A stretch of DNA of 6,361 nucleotides from Intrasporangiaceae bacterium (GCA_012518475.1 JAAYSB010000387.1:1-6361), one strand, 5' to 3'; shown: positions 1 through 6,237, counted from the stretch's first letter. Notes: generated from the sequence alone by a model not told the origin. A program made the numbers and translations.

Positions 1-41
1 CCGAGGCGGAAGCCCTGCGGGAGCTGGATGGGCTGGTTCAT
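1..41 (-). CDS. N-terminal fragment of a probable GH1 beta-glucosidase-like gene (cut by window edge)
   Basis: On the minus strand an ATG at 41-39 opens a frame that runs off the left edge and reads MNQPIQLPQGFRLG. An AAGGA ribosome-binding site lies about 9 nt upstream of this ATG. Every complete codon ends in G or C, matching the coding bias of the other genes here, whereas the opposite strand over the same bases does not. The stretch LPQGFRLG resembles the start of glycoside hydrolase family 1 enzymes, whose N-terminus typically reads like LPxGFxxG followed by ATAAxQxEG; that continuation lies outside the window. A cytoplasmic beta-glucosidase divergent from a CebE-type transporter would make metabolic sense, since imported cellobiose must be split to glucose. 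Only 13 residues are visible, so the family call is tentative. That a minus-strand gene starts here is more secure than its function. Confidence 0.42.
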   Translation of the reverse strand, partial: MNQPIQLPQGFRL

Positions 42-109
42 GGGTCGGTCCTTCCGGAGTCCGTCCTCGACGGGGGCCCGGCCTCGAAGGTGGTTGGAGG
101 GAGAAGTTG

Positions 110-202
110 ATGGCTGCGACGACGAACGCACGGGCGCGCGGCCACGTTCTCGGTAGGGGCCACACTCCCTCGTCGAACGGCGGTCACGGCGGTCCTTTCT
201 GA
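110..202 (+). CDS. Possible 30-residue small ORF in the divergent control region
   Basis: An ATG at 110 follows a purine-rich ribosome-binding-like stretch (GGAGGGAGAAG, 96-106) and opens a 30-codon frame ending in TGA at 200-202. The product (begins MAATTNARARGHVLGRG, ends GGHGGPF) is rich in Gly, His and Arg, with no membrane segment and no recognisable motif. Its stop codon overlaps the candidate LacI-type operator that begins at 201. It could be a leader peptide or chance. No promoter is evident in front of it and its third-position GC is lower than that of its neighbours. I do not recognise it and think chance is more likely than a real gene. Confidence 0.15.
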   Translation: MAATTNARARGHVLGRGHTPSSNGGHGGPF

Positions 203-212
203 AAACGTTTGC
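201..212. promoter_or_regulatory. Candidate LacI/GalR-family operator
   Basis: The site GAAAACGTTTGC contains a perfect 8-bp palindrome (AAACGTTT, 203-210) centred on CpG, plus an outer matching G/C pair and one mismatch. A central CG flanked by A/T-rich arms is the known pattern for LacI/GalR operators, where the hinge-helix leucine intercalates at the CpG step. It lies between the divergent GH1-like gene and the transporter operon, about 50 bp upstream of the likely -35 box. The operon itself encodes a LacI-family protein with an intact DNA-binding domain, the obvious candidate ligand. The match is seen directly; binding is inferred. Confidence 0.5.
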
Positions 213-262
213 GACAGGTTGCTTTCTGCATCGTGTCACTGAAAGTACTGTCTGACAAGGCC

Positions 263-290
263 TTGAACCGCAAACGAAGGGGGGTATACA
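263..290 (+). promoter_or_regulatory. Probable sigma-70-type promoter of the sugar-transport operon, with an operator half-site in the spacer
   Basis: TTGAAC (263-268) and TATACA (285-290) are separated by 16 bp and resemble the -35 and -10 hexamers. The predicted transcription start near 297 gives a 5' leader of about 40 nt before the ATG at 336. The spacer contains GCAAACG (270-276), identical to one arm (read on the opposite strand) of the candidate operator at 201-212. A repressor bound there would block polymerase. The centres of the two sites are about 69 bp apart. The hexamers are imperfect, as is usual in high-GC actinobacteria, so the call rests on spacing, position and the embedded half-site. 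Confidence 0.45.
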
Positions 291-335
291 GTGAGGCTTG
301 CAATCGCTTTCACGGCTATAAAGGAGTGGCGAGTT

Positions 336-1724
336 ATGAGCGCATCTATCGAACGGCTGGGAGCCGTATCCCTCGTGGCTGTATTGGCTGTTGGTCTTGC
401 CGCGTGCTCGGACAATGGCAACGGGACCGGCTCCGACCCGGGCGACGAAACCACCACCGGCGCCGAAGGGACAGATGCCGGCAGTGACGGCAACCAGGGC
501 GAGACCGCCGGCGACCCCGTGGAGATCACCGTCACCACCTTCGGCACCATGGGCTATGACGAAGGTCTCTACGACCAGTACATGGCCGAGAACGAGCACG
601 TCACGATCGTGGCGCAGAACATCGACACCGGCGGCAACGCGCGCACGGACCTGTTCACCAAGCTGGCCGCGGGTTCCGGCGTCTCGGACATCGTGGCGCT
701 CGAGGAGGGCTGGCTCGGCTCCGTCATGGAGGTCTCTGACCAATTCGTGGACCTGCGCGACTACGGCATCGAGGACCGCAAGGACGACTGGCTGGGCTGG
801 AAGTACGAACAGGGCACCGACGCCGAAGGCCGCGTCATCGGGTTCGGCACCGACGTCGGTCCGCAGGGGCTGTGCTACAACGGCCCGGCGTTCGCCGACG
901 CCGGACTCCCCACTGACCGCGACGAGGTCGCCGAGCTCTTCGGCGGCGCCGACGCCACCTGGGAGCAGTACTTCGACATCGGACGCGACTACTACGAGGC
1001 CACCGGCCGAGCCTGGTTCGACCACTCCGGGTTCGTATGGAACTCGATGGTCAACCAGCTCGATGAGGGGTACTACACCGCTGATGGGGAGCTGAACGTC
1101 GATGACAACGCCGAGCTGCGCGAACGCTTCGACCTGCTCGCCGAGGCCAACGCGGACGGCCTGTCCGCCGCGCAGGCTGCGTGGGACTGGAACACCGGCC
1201 AGTCGTTCGTCGACAAGACCTTCGCCACCTTCGTGTGCCCCGGCTGGATGCTGGGCGTGGTCCAGGGCCAGGTTGAGGCCGGCGGTGGCGGTCCGGACAC
1301 CGGCTGGGACTTCGCCGACGTGTTCCCGGGCGGGGCGGCCAACTGGGGTGGTTCATTCCTGGCGGTCCCCGAGTCCAGTGAGGTCAAGGAGGAGGCGGCG
1401 AAGTTGGCGTCCTGGCTGACCTCACCCGAGCAGCAGGTGGAGGCGTTCAACGTCGCCGGCCCCTTCCCCAGCACGGTTGAGGCGCAGCGCATTCTCAGCG
1501 AGAATCCCGAGCCCAACCCGTTCTTCAACAATGCACCCACCGGTCCGATCCTGGCCTCTCGCGCCGAGGGCGTGGTTGCCCAGTTCAAGGGTCCGGATGA
1601 CTCGCTCATCCAGGAGAACGTGTTCGGCCCACCGCTTCAGGCGATGGACCGCGGGGACCTCTCCGGTGACGAGGCCTGGGACCAGGCCATCCAGCTGCTG
1701 AACGACCTCGTCGTCAACAACTGA
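336..1724 (+). CDS. CebE-like sugar ABC transporter solute-binding lipoprotein
   Basis: This is a family 1 extracellular solute-binding protein of 462 residues, of the kind that captures an oligosaccharide outside the membrane for a CUT1 importer. Residues 1-23 form a lipoprotein signal peptide (hydrophobic 10-23) with lipobox LAAC and lipidated Cys24. Residues 25-62 are an acidic, Gly/Ser/Thr-rich tether, and the bilobed domain starts near 63 (VEITVTTFGTMGYDEGLYDQ). Blocks GTDVGPQGLCYN (171-182), FVCPGWMLG (299-307), NWGGSFLAVP (336-345) and LASWLTSPEQQ (357-367) match what I recall of Streptomyces CebE, so cellobiose or a related beta-glucoside is the best substrate guess. The start at 336 is chosen because AAGGAG (321-326) lies 9 nt upstream and gives a clean signal peptide. 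An upstream in-frame GTG at 291 sits at the -10 box and is rejected. It is the first gene of the operon. Confidence 0.9.
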   Translation: MSASIERLGAVSLVAVLAVGLAACSDNGNGTGSDPGDETTTGAEGTDAGSDGNQGETAGDPVEITVTTFGTMGYDEGLYDQYMAENEHVTIVAQNIDTGGNARTDLFTKLAAGSGVSDIVALEEGWLGSVMEVSDQFVDLRDYGIEDRKDDWLGWKYEQGTDAEGRVIGFGTDVGPQGLCYNGPAFADAGLPTDRDEVAELFGGADATWEQYFDIGRDYYEATGRAWFDHSGFVWNSMVNQLDEGYYTADGELNVDDNAELRERFDLLAEANADGLSAAQAAWDWNTGQSFVDKTFATFVCPGWMLGVVQGQVEAGGGGPDTGWDFADVFPGGAANWGGSFLAVPESSEVKEEAAKLASWLTSPEQQVEAFNVAGPFPSTVEAQRILSENPEPNPFFNNAPTGPILASRAEGVVAQFKGPDDSLIQENVFGPPLQAMDRGDLSGDEAWDQAIQLLNDLVVNN

Positions 1725-1731
1725 CCCGATT

Positions 1732-1764
1732 GTGAAGGTGGCGGCCGGCGGCCGTCACCTTCAC
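1732..1764 (+). repeat. Intercistronic stem-loop between binding-protein and permease genes
   Basis: Left arm 1732-1746 (GTGAAGGTGGCGGCC) pairs with right arm 1750-1764 (GGCCGTCACCTTCAC). All 15 pairs form, one of them a G-U wobble (1741 with 1755), around a 3-nt loop. The hairpin begins 7 nt after the binding-protein stop codon and ends 3 nt before the ribosome-binding site of the first permease gene. No T-tract follows, so it is not a classical intrinsic terminator. In sugar-transporter operons such structures are known to protect the upstream message from 3' exonucleases, or to cut read-through, giving more binding protein than permease. That role is inferred here. Confidence 0.8.
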
Positions 1765-1782
1765 GTCGAAGGGACGAACCTC

Positions 1783-2781
1783 ATGCTCCGGACCACCACG
1801 GCGAAGGGCCAGCAACTCACGTGGCGCCAGCGGCTCAGCATGGCTGATCTCAAGTTGTCGCCTTATCTCTACATTTCACCGTTCTTCATCCTGTTCGCCA
1901 TCGTGGGACTGTTCCCGCTGATCTATACCTTCTGGGTGTCCATGCACGAGTGGCACCTGCTGAAGGGCCAGGTGGAGTTCGTCGGGCTCGGCAACTTCGC
2001 CACCACCCTGACGGACCGGTTCTTCTGGAACTCCGTCCGCAACACGATGAGCATCTTCGTGCTCTCCGCCGTTCCGCAGTTGATCGCGGCCACTCTGATC
2101 GCGGCTCTGCTGGACCGGTCACTGCGCGGCGCGTCGTTCTGGCGGATGAGCGTCCTGCTGCCCTACGTGGTGACTCCCGTGGCCACGGCCCTGATCTTCT
2201 CCAGCATCTTCGGAGTCCCCACTGGACTGGTCAACAACATCGTGGGCGTGTTCGGGGTTGAGGCCATCGAGTGGAAGCGCAACGTGATGGAGAGCCACCT
2301 CGCCATCGCGACGATGGTGAACTGGCGTTGGACGGGCTACAACGCACTGATTCTGCTGGCGGCCATGCAGGCGGTTCCTCGTGAGCTGCACGAAGCGGCC
2401 GTCATCGACGGAGCCAGCGCCGTCAGACGGTTCTTCTCCGTCACCTTGCCCTCGATCCGGCCGACATTCATCTTCGTCCTGGTCACCGCCACCATCGGCG
2501 GCCTCCAGATCTTCGCCGAGCCCCGCCTGTTCGACGTCTCCAACGCCGGTGGCATCGGTGGCAGCGATCGGCAGTTCCAGACCACCGTGCTCTATCTGTG
2601 GGAGATGGCGTTCTTCCGCCAGAACCTGGGCCGTGCCGCCGCCATCGCGTGGCTGCTGTTCCTGCTCATCGTGCTCATCGGACTGGTCAACGTCGGCCTG
2701 TCGAGAGGCATCGCCACAGCTGGCGAGAACCGCACCCGCCGGAAGCGTCGCTTCTGGCCATGGAAGGAGACCAGGACATGA
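1783..2781 (+). CDS. Sugar ABC transporter permease, CebF/MalF-type
   Basis: This 332-residue inner-membrane permease forms half of the channel of a CUT1 sugar importer. Six hydrophobic segments are visible at about 30-53, 86-110, 120-146, 172-197, 226-246 and 286-307. The cytoplasmic EAA loop, which docks onto the ATPase, reads HEAAVIDGASAVRRFFSVTLP (203-223), with the conserved EAA at 204-206 and Gly210. The long N-terminal cytoplasmic region and first-gene position match the MalF-like partner. The start at 1783 has GAAGGGA (1768-1774) 8 nt upstream. A GTG at 1732 in the same frame is rejected because it is the first base of the intercistronic hairpin and lacks a binding site. The C-terminus is a basic tail (TRRKRRFWPWKETRT). 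Its last bases overlap the next gene as ATGA, indicating translational coupling. Confidence 0.93.
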   Translation: MLRTTTAKGQQLTWRQRLSMADLKLSPYLYISPFFILFAIVGLFPLIYTFWVSMHEWHLLKGQVEFVGLGNFATTLTDRFFWNSVRNTMSIFVLSAVPQLIAATLIAALLDRSLRGASFWRMSVLLPYVVTPVATALIFSSIFGVPTGLVNNIVGVFGVEAIEWKRNVMESHLAIATMVNWRWTGYNALILLAAMQAVPRELHEAAVIDGASAVRRFFSVTLPSIRPTFIFVLVTATIGGLQIFAEPRLFDVSNAGGIGGSDRQFQTTVLYLWEMAFFRQNLGRAAAIAWLLFLLIVLIGLVNVGLSRGIATAGENRTRRKRRFWPWKETRT

Positions 2782-3680
2782 CCGCTACCCAGAGCGCCAT
2801 CCCCGTCGCCATCGACACCCAGTCGCCGCCCACACGCGACCGCCGCCGTCGGCGACGCTCTGGGGTGGATACCCGACCCGGGTTCCTCATCTACGGGCTG
2901 ATGATCGCCTTCGTGGCGGGCTTCGCCTATCCACTGTGGTGGTCCTTCGTGGTGGCCAGCGGCACCAACGCCACCCGTGGTGAGCCGCTGCCGCTGGTGC
3001 CGGGAGGCAACTTCCTGGCCAACGCGGGGCAGGTGCTGGATGCCATCCCCTTCTGGCTGGCGCTGCGCAACTCCCTCATCGTCTCCTCGGTGGTGACGAT
3101 CTCGGTGGTCACCTTCTCCACCCTGGCCGGCTACGCCTTCGCGAAGCTTCGCTTCCGGGGCAGGGACCGGCTGATGATCTTCGTCGTGGCCACCATGGCC
3201 GTGCCCACCCAGTTGGGTGTCATCCCCCTGTTCATGGTGATGCGCGAACTGGGCTGGACCGGCACGCTGGGTGCGGTCATCGTGCCACTGCTGGTGACGG
3301 CGTTCGGCGTCTTCTTCATGCGGCAGTACCTGATCGGCGTCATCCCCGACGAGCTGGTGGAGGCGGCCCGCGTGGACGGCTGCAACCAGTTCCAGACGTT
3401 CCTCAATGTCGCGGTTCCGGCCGCCCGCCCAGCGATGGCCATCTTGGGCCTGTTCACCTTCATGATGGCCTGGACCGACTACCTGTGGCCCCTGATCGTG
3501 CTCAGCCCCACCAACCCCACCTTGCAGACAGCGCTCGGGCAACTCCAGTCCGGCTACTACGTGGACTACTCGGTGGTGCTCACCGGCGCCATCATGGCGA
3601 CGCTGCCCTTGCTGGTCGGTTTCGTGGTGACGGGCAAGCATCTGATCTCTGGCATCATGCAAGGGGCTGTCAAGGGCTGA
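2778..3680 (+). CDS. Sugar ABC transporter permease, CebG/MalG-type
   Basis: This 300-residue second permease would heterodimerise with the product of the preceding gene. The N-terminus is cytoplasmic and strongly basic (RDRRRRRRSG, 20-29). Six membrane segments follow at about 36-58, 98-121, 131-155, 161-182, 219-243 and 267-286. The EAA loop reads DELVEAARVDGCNQFQTFLNV (191-211), with EAA at 195-197 and Gly201. This second-permease pattern and length are typical of MalG-like proteins. The start at 2778 overlaps the upstream stop by 4 nt and has AAGGAG (2764-2769) 8 nt before it. No ATP-binding protein gene follows; in actinobacteria many CUT1 importers are powered by a shared ATPase (MsiK) encoded elsewhere, so that is the expected partner. 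The substrate is presumably that of the CebE-like binding protein. Confidence 0.93.
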   Translation: MTATQSAIPVAIDTQSPPTRDRRRRRRSGVDTRPGFLIYGLMIAFVAGFAYPLWWSFVVASGTNATRGEPLPLVPGGNFLANAGQVLDAIPFWLALRNSLIVSSVVTISVVTFSTLAGYAFAKLRFRGRDRLMIFVVATMAVPTQLGVIPLFMVMRELGWTGTLGAVIVPLLVTAFGVFFMRQYLIGVIPDELVEAARVDGCNQFQTFLNVAVPAARPAMAILGLFTFMMAWTDYLWPLIVLSPTNPTLQTALGQLQSGYYVDYSVVLTGAIMATLPLLVGFVVTGKHLISGIMQGAVKG

Positions 3681-3721
3681 CACCGGCTCGATGTTCATCA
3701 CGCAGCGGCAGGAAGTTGAAG

Positions 3722-4744
3722 ATGTCCCAGCAGTCCAAGGCCCCCACCCTGGGGGATGTGGCCCGTCTCAGCGGCGTGTCCCAGTCGACGGTCTCCCGCG
3801 TCATCAACGGGATCCCGGGGGTGCGACCGGAGGTGGTCCAAAAGGTGCAGAGCGCCGTCAGCCAGCTGCGCTACACACCCAACCGGGCGGCCCGGTCGCT
3901 GGTGACCAGTCGGACCGACACCCTGGCCCTGATCGTCCCGGAGTCCACGTCCCAGTTCTTCCAGGACCCTTTCATCGCCGCGGTCGTGGACGCGGCCGTC
4001 AGCGCCGTGGAGGACACCCGCTACACCCTGCAGATGATCGTGGTGGGCACCCCCGCCATCGACAAGACCCGCTCATACCTGCAGCGGGGCAGCGTGGACG
4101 GCCTGCTCGTGGTGTCCCACCACGACCCGGTGTGGCGCTCGCTGAGCTCCTTGGCCGAACGCCTCCCGACCGTCCTCGTGGGACGGCCGCTTCACTCCGC
4201 GCCCCCGGGCGTGAGCATCATCGACGTCGACAACATCTCCGGAGGTCGGGAGGCCACCGAACATCTCATCTCGCTGGGCCGCACCCGGATCGGCCACATC
4301 AGTGGACCGTTCGATATGTCGGCCGGAGTGGATCGCGCCCGGGGATGGCGTGCCGCGCTGGAAGAAGCCGGGCTGCGCGCCGACCTGCTGGAACCGGCCG
4401 ACTACACCGACCGGGGCGCCCGCGTCGCCATGCGGCAGTTGCTGGAGCGCGAGCCGGCCCTGGATGGCGTGTTCGTCTCCAGCGACCTGATGGCAGTTGC
4501 CGCCCTGGACATCCTCCAGGAGCTGGGTCGTGATGTTCCCGGTGACGTGGCCATGATCGGCTTCGATGGCACCGACCTGACGCTGTCCACCACACCCCGG
4601 CTGTCCACCGTGGACCAGCGGCCGCGCGAGATCGGGAGCGCGATGATCGACGTGGCCATCCGCCGAGTGGAGGGCCGGGCCGACGCCGACGGTTTGCATG
4701 CCATGCCCACCACGCTGGTGGTGAGAGAGTCCAGCAGCGTCTGA
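3722..4744 (+). CDS. LacI/GalR-family transcriptional repressor, probable regulator of this operon
   Basis: This 340-residue regulator has the usual LacI-family length. An N-terminal helix-turn-helix spans about 9-32 (TLGDVARLSGVSQSTVSRVI), and the hinge helix (PNRAARSL, 53-60) carries Leu60, the residue expected to intercalate at a central CpG. The periplasmic-binding-protein-like sensor core follows from about 66, with family signatures at 168-193 (DVD, then GG, then a TEHLISLGRTRIGHI run), FVSSDLMAVAALDILQELG (251-269) and VAMIGFDGTDL (276-286). It would bind operator DNA in the absence of an incoming sugar and release on binding it. The start at 3722 has AGGAAG (3710-3715) 6 nt upstream. 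A longer in-frame extension back to 3485 lies inside the permease gene and is rejected. It follows the permease gene by 41 nt with no visible promoter, so it is probably co-transcribed and autoregulated. By context it is CebR-like. Confidence 0.92.
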   Translation: MSQQSKAPTLGDVARLSGVSQSTVSRVINGIPGVRPEVVQKVQSAVSQLRYTPNRAARSLVTSRTDTLALIVPESTSQFFQDPFIAAVVDAAVSAVEDTRYTLQMIVVGTPAIDKTRSYLQRGSVDGLLVVSHHDPVWRSLSSLAERLPTVLVGRPLHSAPPGVSIIDVDNISGGREATEHLISLGRTRIGHISGPFDMSAGVDRARGWRAALEEAGLRADLLEPADYTDRGARVAMRQLLEREPALDGVFVSSDLMAVAALDILQELGRDVPGDVAMIGFDGTDLTLSTTPRLSTVDQRPREIGSAMIDVAIRRVEGRADADGLHAMPTTLVVRESSSV

Positions 4745-4832
4745 ATCCGCGTCGCGTCGGACCGGACCGCCCGGATGTCATCGCACCGCCACGGCCGCAG
4801 CGACAGCCGGCTCCGCAGTCCTGCCGCTTGCG

Positions 4833-4850
4833 GTGAGCAGGCTGGCTCAC
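4833..4850. terminator. Weak inverted repeat in the convergent gap, possible bidirectional terminator
   Basis: GTGAGC (4833-4838) and GCTCAC (4845-4850) pair perfectly around a 6-nt loop, between the convergent repressor and serine hydrolase genes. The right arm includes the hydrolase stop codon (4847-4849). There is no T-tract on either strand. A competing short inverted repeat, CCGC TT GCGG (4824-4833), overlaps it. High-GC actinobacteria often use hairpins without a T-tract, and the position suits termination of both genes, but the stem is short. The remainder of the 102-bp gap shows nothing else I can support. Confidence 0.3.
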
Positions 4851-5902
4851 GCGGCGAACACGGCCTCGTCGAAGGCCTCGAGGAGGCCGTCGAGACCCTC
4901 GACGTCGTCCCATCCGATGTTGGCGAGGAAGACCATCGTCGTGTCGTCCGAGGCTCGCAGCCGCGCGAGCGCGGCCACGCCGGGGTCGCCTCCGCCGCGC
5001 GAGAGGACACCGTCCTGGCGCAGGTTCGCTCCATAGGTCACGGCCCACCCGTCCCCGGACGGCGCCCGCGGCGTGAGCAGGTCTGCCGGCGTCACCCCCG
5101 GCCAGACGCCACCGCGACCGACGGCACGCAGGAACCGCGTCACATCTGGTGCGCTCACCACCGCGCCGCCGTCCCCGCCACCGACCGGGTGCACCGAGTA
5201 GATATTGGTGCGCCACGGCATACCGGGCGCGAGAGGCGGCAGATAGCCGGTCGCGATGTCGGGATACACCTCGTCGAACGCGGGATAGCCGCTAGCGGTC
5301 ATCCCGGCCGGCTCGAAGACACGAGTCGTGATGGCATCGGCGAACGGCATGCCGGAGACCTCGGCGAGCATGATGCCGAGGAGGACATACCCGGCGTTGT
5401 TGTAGTGGTACTCCCCGGGCGGGAAGTTCGGCGGCAGGTCGGCGAACAGCGGCAACAGGGCCACATAGTCACGCACCGTGTAGTTCGGCAGGGTCTGCCA
5501 GATCTCGGCCATGTCCTCGATGTGTCCGGGCAGCGTCTCGTCCTCCTCGAAGTAGTCCGCGATGCCGGAGGTGTGAGTCAGCAGGTGGTGCACGGTGACG
5601 TCGTCACGCAGCGACGACGGCCGCAGATCCGGAGGGAGCACGTCGACGACCGCGTCGTGCAGGCCCACCTCGCCGCGGGCCGCCGCCTCCAGGATCCCCA
5701 CCGCCGTGAACGCCTTGCTCAGCGAGGCGGTCGCGAAGCGGGTGGATGGACGGATCGGTATGCGGTCCGCCCGGTTCGCAGCACCGTGACACGACTCGTG
5801 GAGCACCTCATCGGCGCGGGTGGCGCGCAGGACCCCGGAGAAACCCACCGCCTCGAGGTCGATGGCACGCTCGAGCACAGCGGCGAACGGGTCGGGATCC
5901 AT
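4847..5902 (-). CDS. Serine hydrolase of the beta-lactamase/class C-esterase superfamily
   Basis: The product is 351 residues long and belongs to the penicillin-binding-protein-like serine hydrolases, a group that includes DD-peptidases, class C beta-lactamases, family VIII esterases and many enzymes of unknown substrate. The SxxK motif is S60-L-S-K63 (Ser60 the presumed nucleophile), the family signature LLTHTSGI is at 107-114, and the YxN motif is Y167-N-N169. The third motif, usually H-x-G in a GHGGGDPG-like context, here reads RGGGDPG (302-308), so the His is replaced by Arg302. No signal peptide or membrane segment is visible, so it should act in the cytoplasm. The ATG at 5902 has only GAGGGG at a long 12-nt spacing, and no better start is seen. 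It faces the transporter operon, so a shared pathway is not implied. The physiological substrate cannot be read from the sequence. Confidence 0.88.
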   Translation of the reverse strand: MDPDPFAAVLERAIDLEAVGFSGVLRATRADEVLHESCHGAANRADRIPIRPSTRFATASLSKAFTAVGILEAAARGEVGLHDAVVDVLPPDLRPSSLRDDVTVHHLLTHTSGIADYFEEDETLPGHIEDMAEIWQTLPNYTVRDYVALLPLFADLPPNFPPGEYHYNNAGYVLLGIMLAEVSGMPFADAITTRVFEPAGMTASGYPAFDEVYPDIATGYLPPLAPGMPWRTNIYSVHPVGGGDGGAVVSAPDVTRFLRAVGRGGVWPGVTPADLLTPRAPSGDGWAVTYGANLRQDGVLSRGGGDPGVAALARLRASDDTTMVFLANIGWDDVEGLDGLLEAFDEAVFAA

Positions 5903-6237
5903 GAGATCGATGATCCCCTCAGGTCGACCTGACCGCCAGGAGTTTTCAGGTCACCGCCGCACGATGTGGGCCGGCCGGGTGGTCACCGGAAGCCGGACGA
6001 CGCATACCCGGTCGTGTGGTTTAGACGCGCTCGACCTCCCACCCAGGGCTGACCTGGGCCGGCTTGGCTTTGCTGAACAGCTGCCACCGCCGAGGAAGTC
6101 TCCCAAGAACGCGAGGAACGGGAAGGACACGGCCAGCCGGCGTTGGCTCCGGTCACCGCGGATCGCTGGCACGCTGACCTCTTCCTCAACGCCACATCCG
6201 GACCGGGGTGCCTGCGCCGCCCACTAAGGTCGCTGCT
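5903..6237. other. 335-bp divergent intergenic region without a supported gene
   Basis: This stretch separates the minus-strand hydrolase from the plus-strand crotonase gene, so it should hold promoters for both. It contains a 14-bp perfect palindrome (5919-5932), recurrent CAGGTC half-sites, and three copies of GGTCACCG (5949-5956, 5981-5988, 6151-6158). There is also a small perfect hairpin, CCCAGG-GCTGA-CCTGGG (6042-6058). Open frames on both strands give no recognisable protein. No clear pair of -35 and -10 boxes could be chosen on either strand. I see no tRNA-like structure. Confidence 0.6.
5919..5932. promoter_or_regulatory. Perfect 14-bp palindrome, candidate operator for the serine hydrolase gene
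   Basis: TCAGGTCGACCTGA reads identically on both strands. It lies 17 bp upstream of the hydrolase ATG and partly overlaps the proposed ribosome-binding site. The half-site TCAGGTC recurs at 5946-5952, and GACCTG at 6051-6056. A dimeric regulator (for example of the TetR, GntR or MarR type) could bind here, but none is encoded next to it. The symmetry is seen directly; the function is inferred. Confidence 0.45.

Noticed and set aside
3..110. Plus-strand frame from the left edge ending at TGA 108-110, possibly the C-terminus of an upstream gene coupled to the ATG at 110
   Set aside because: Codon third-position bias is weaker than in the minus-strand reading of 1-41, which also has a ribosome-binding site and a GH1-like N-terminus. 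Both cannot be real over the same bases. The plus reading is not excluded absolutely.
291..335. GTG at 291 as the start of the binding protein (15 extra residues)
   Set aside because: It directly follows the -10 box and would lie before the likely transcript start. The ATG at 336 has AAGGAG at 9-nt spacing and gives a normal lipoprotein signal.
358..373. TGGGAGCCGTATCCC as a CebR-type box
   Set aside because: It is inside the coding sequence and only the outer GGGA/TCCC resembles the known palindrome. The spacing and centre do not fit.
2592..3701. A 369-codon open frame on the minus strand, antisense to both permease genes
   Set aside because: Its translation is a low-complexity His/Gln/Gly/Asp/Arg-rich sequence typical of the antisense of GC-rich genes. 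The plus strand has two clear six-segment permeases with EAA loops and ribosome-binding sites.
3485..3721. Extended N-terminus for the LacI-family regulator
   Set aside because: The extension overlaps the permease gene in another frame. The ATG at 3722 has a well-spaced ribosome-binding site directly before the helix-turn-helix.
4775..5932. A 385-codon plus-strand open frame over the serine hydrolase
   Set aside because: It is the antisense shadow of a gene with intact SxxK, YxN and LLTHTSGI motifs. Its own translation is Arg/His/Gly-rich with no family signature.
6042..6058. CCCAGG-GCTGA-CCTGGG hairpin as a transcription terminator
   Set aside because: The genes on both sides diverge from this gap, so nothing needs to terminate here. 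The stem is only 6 bp with no T-tract.
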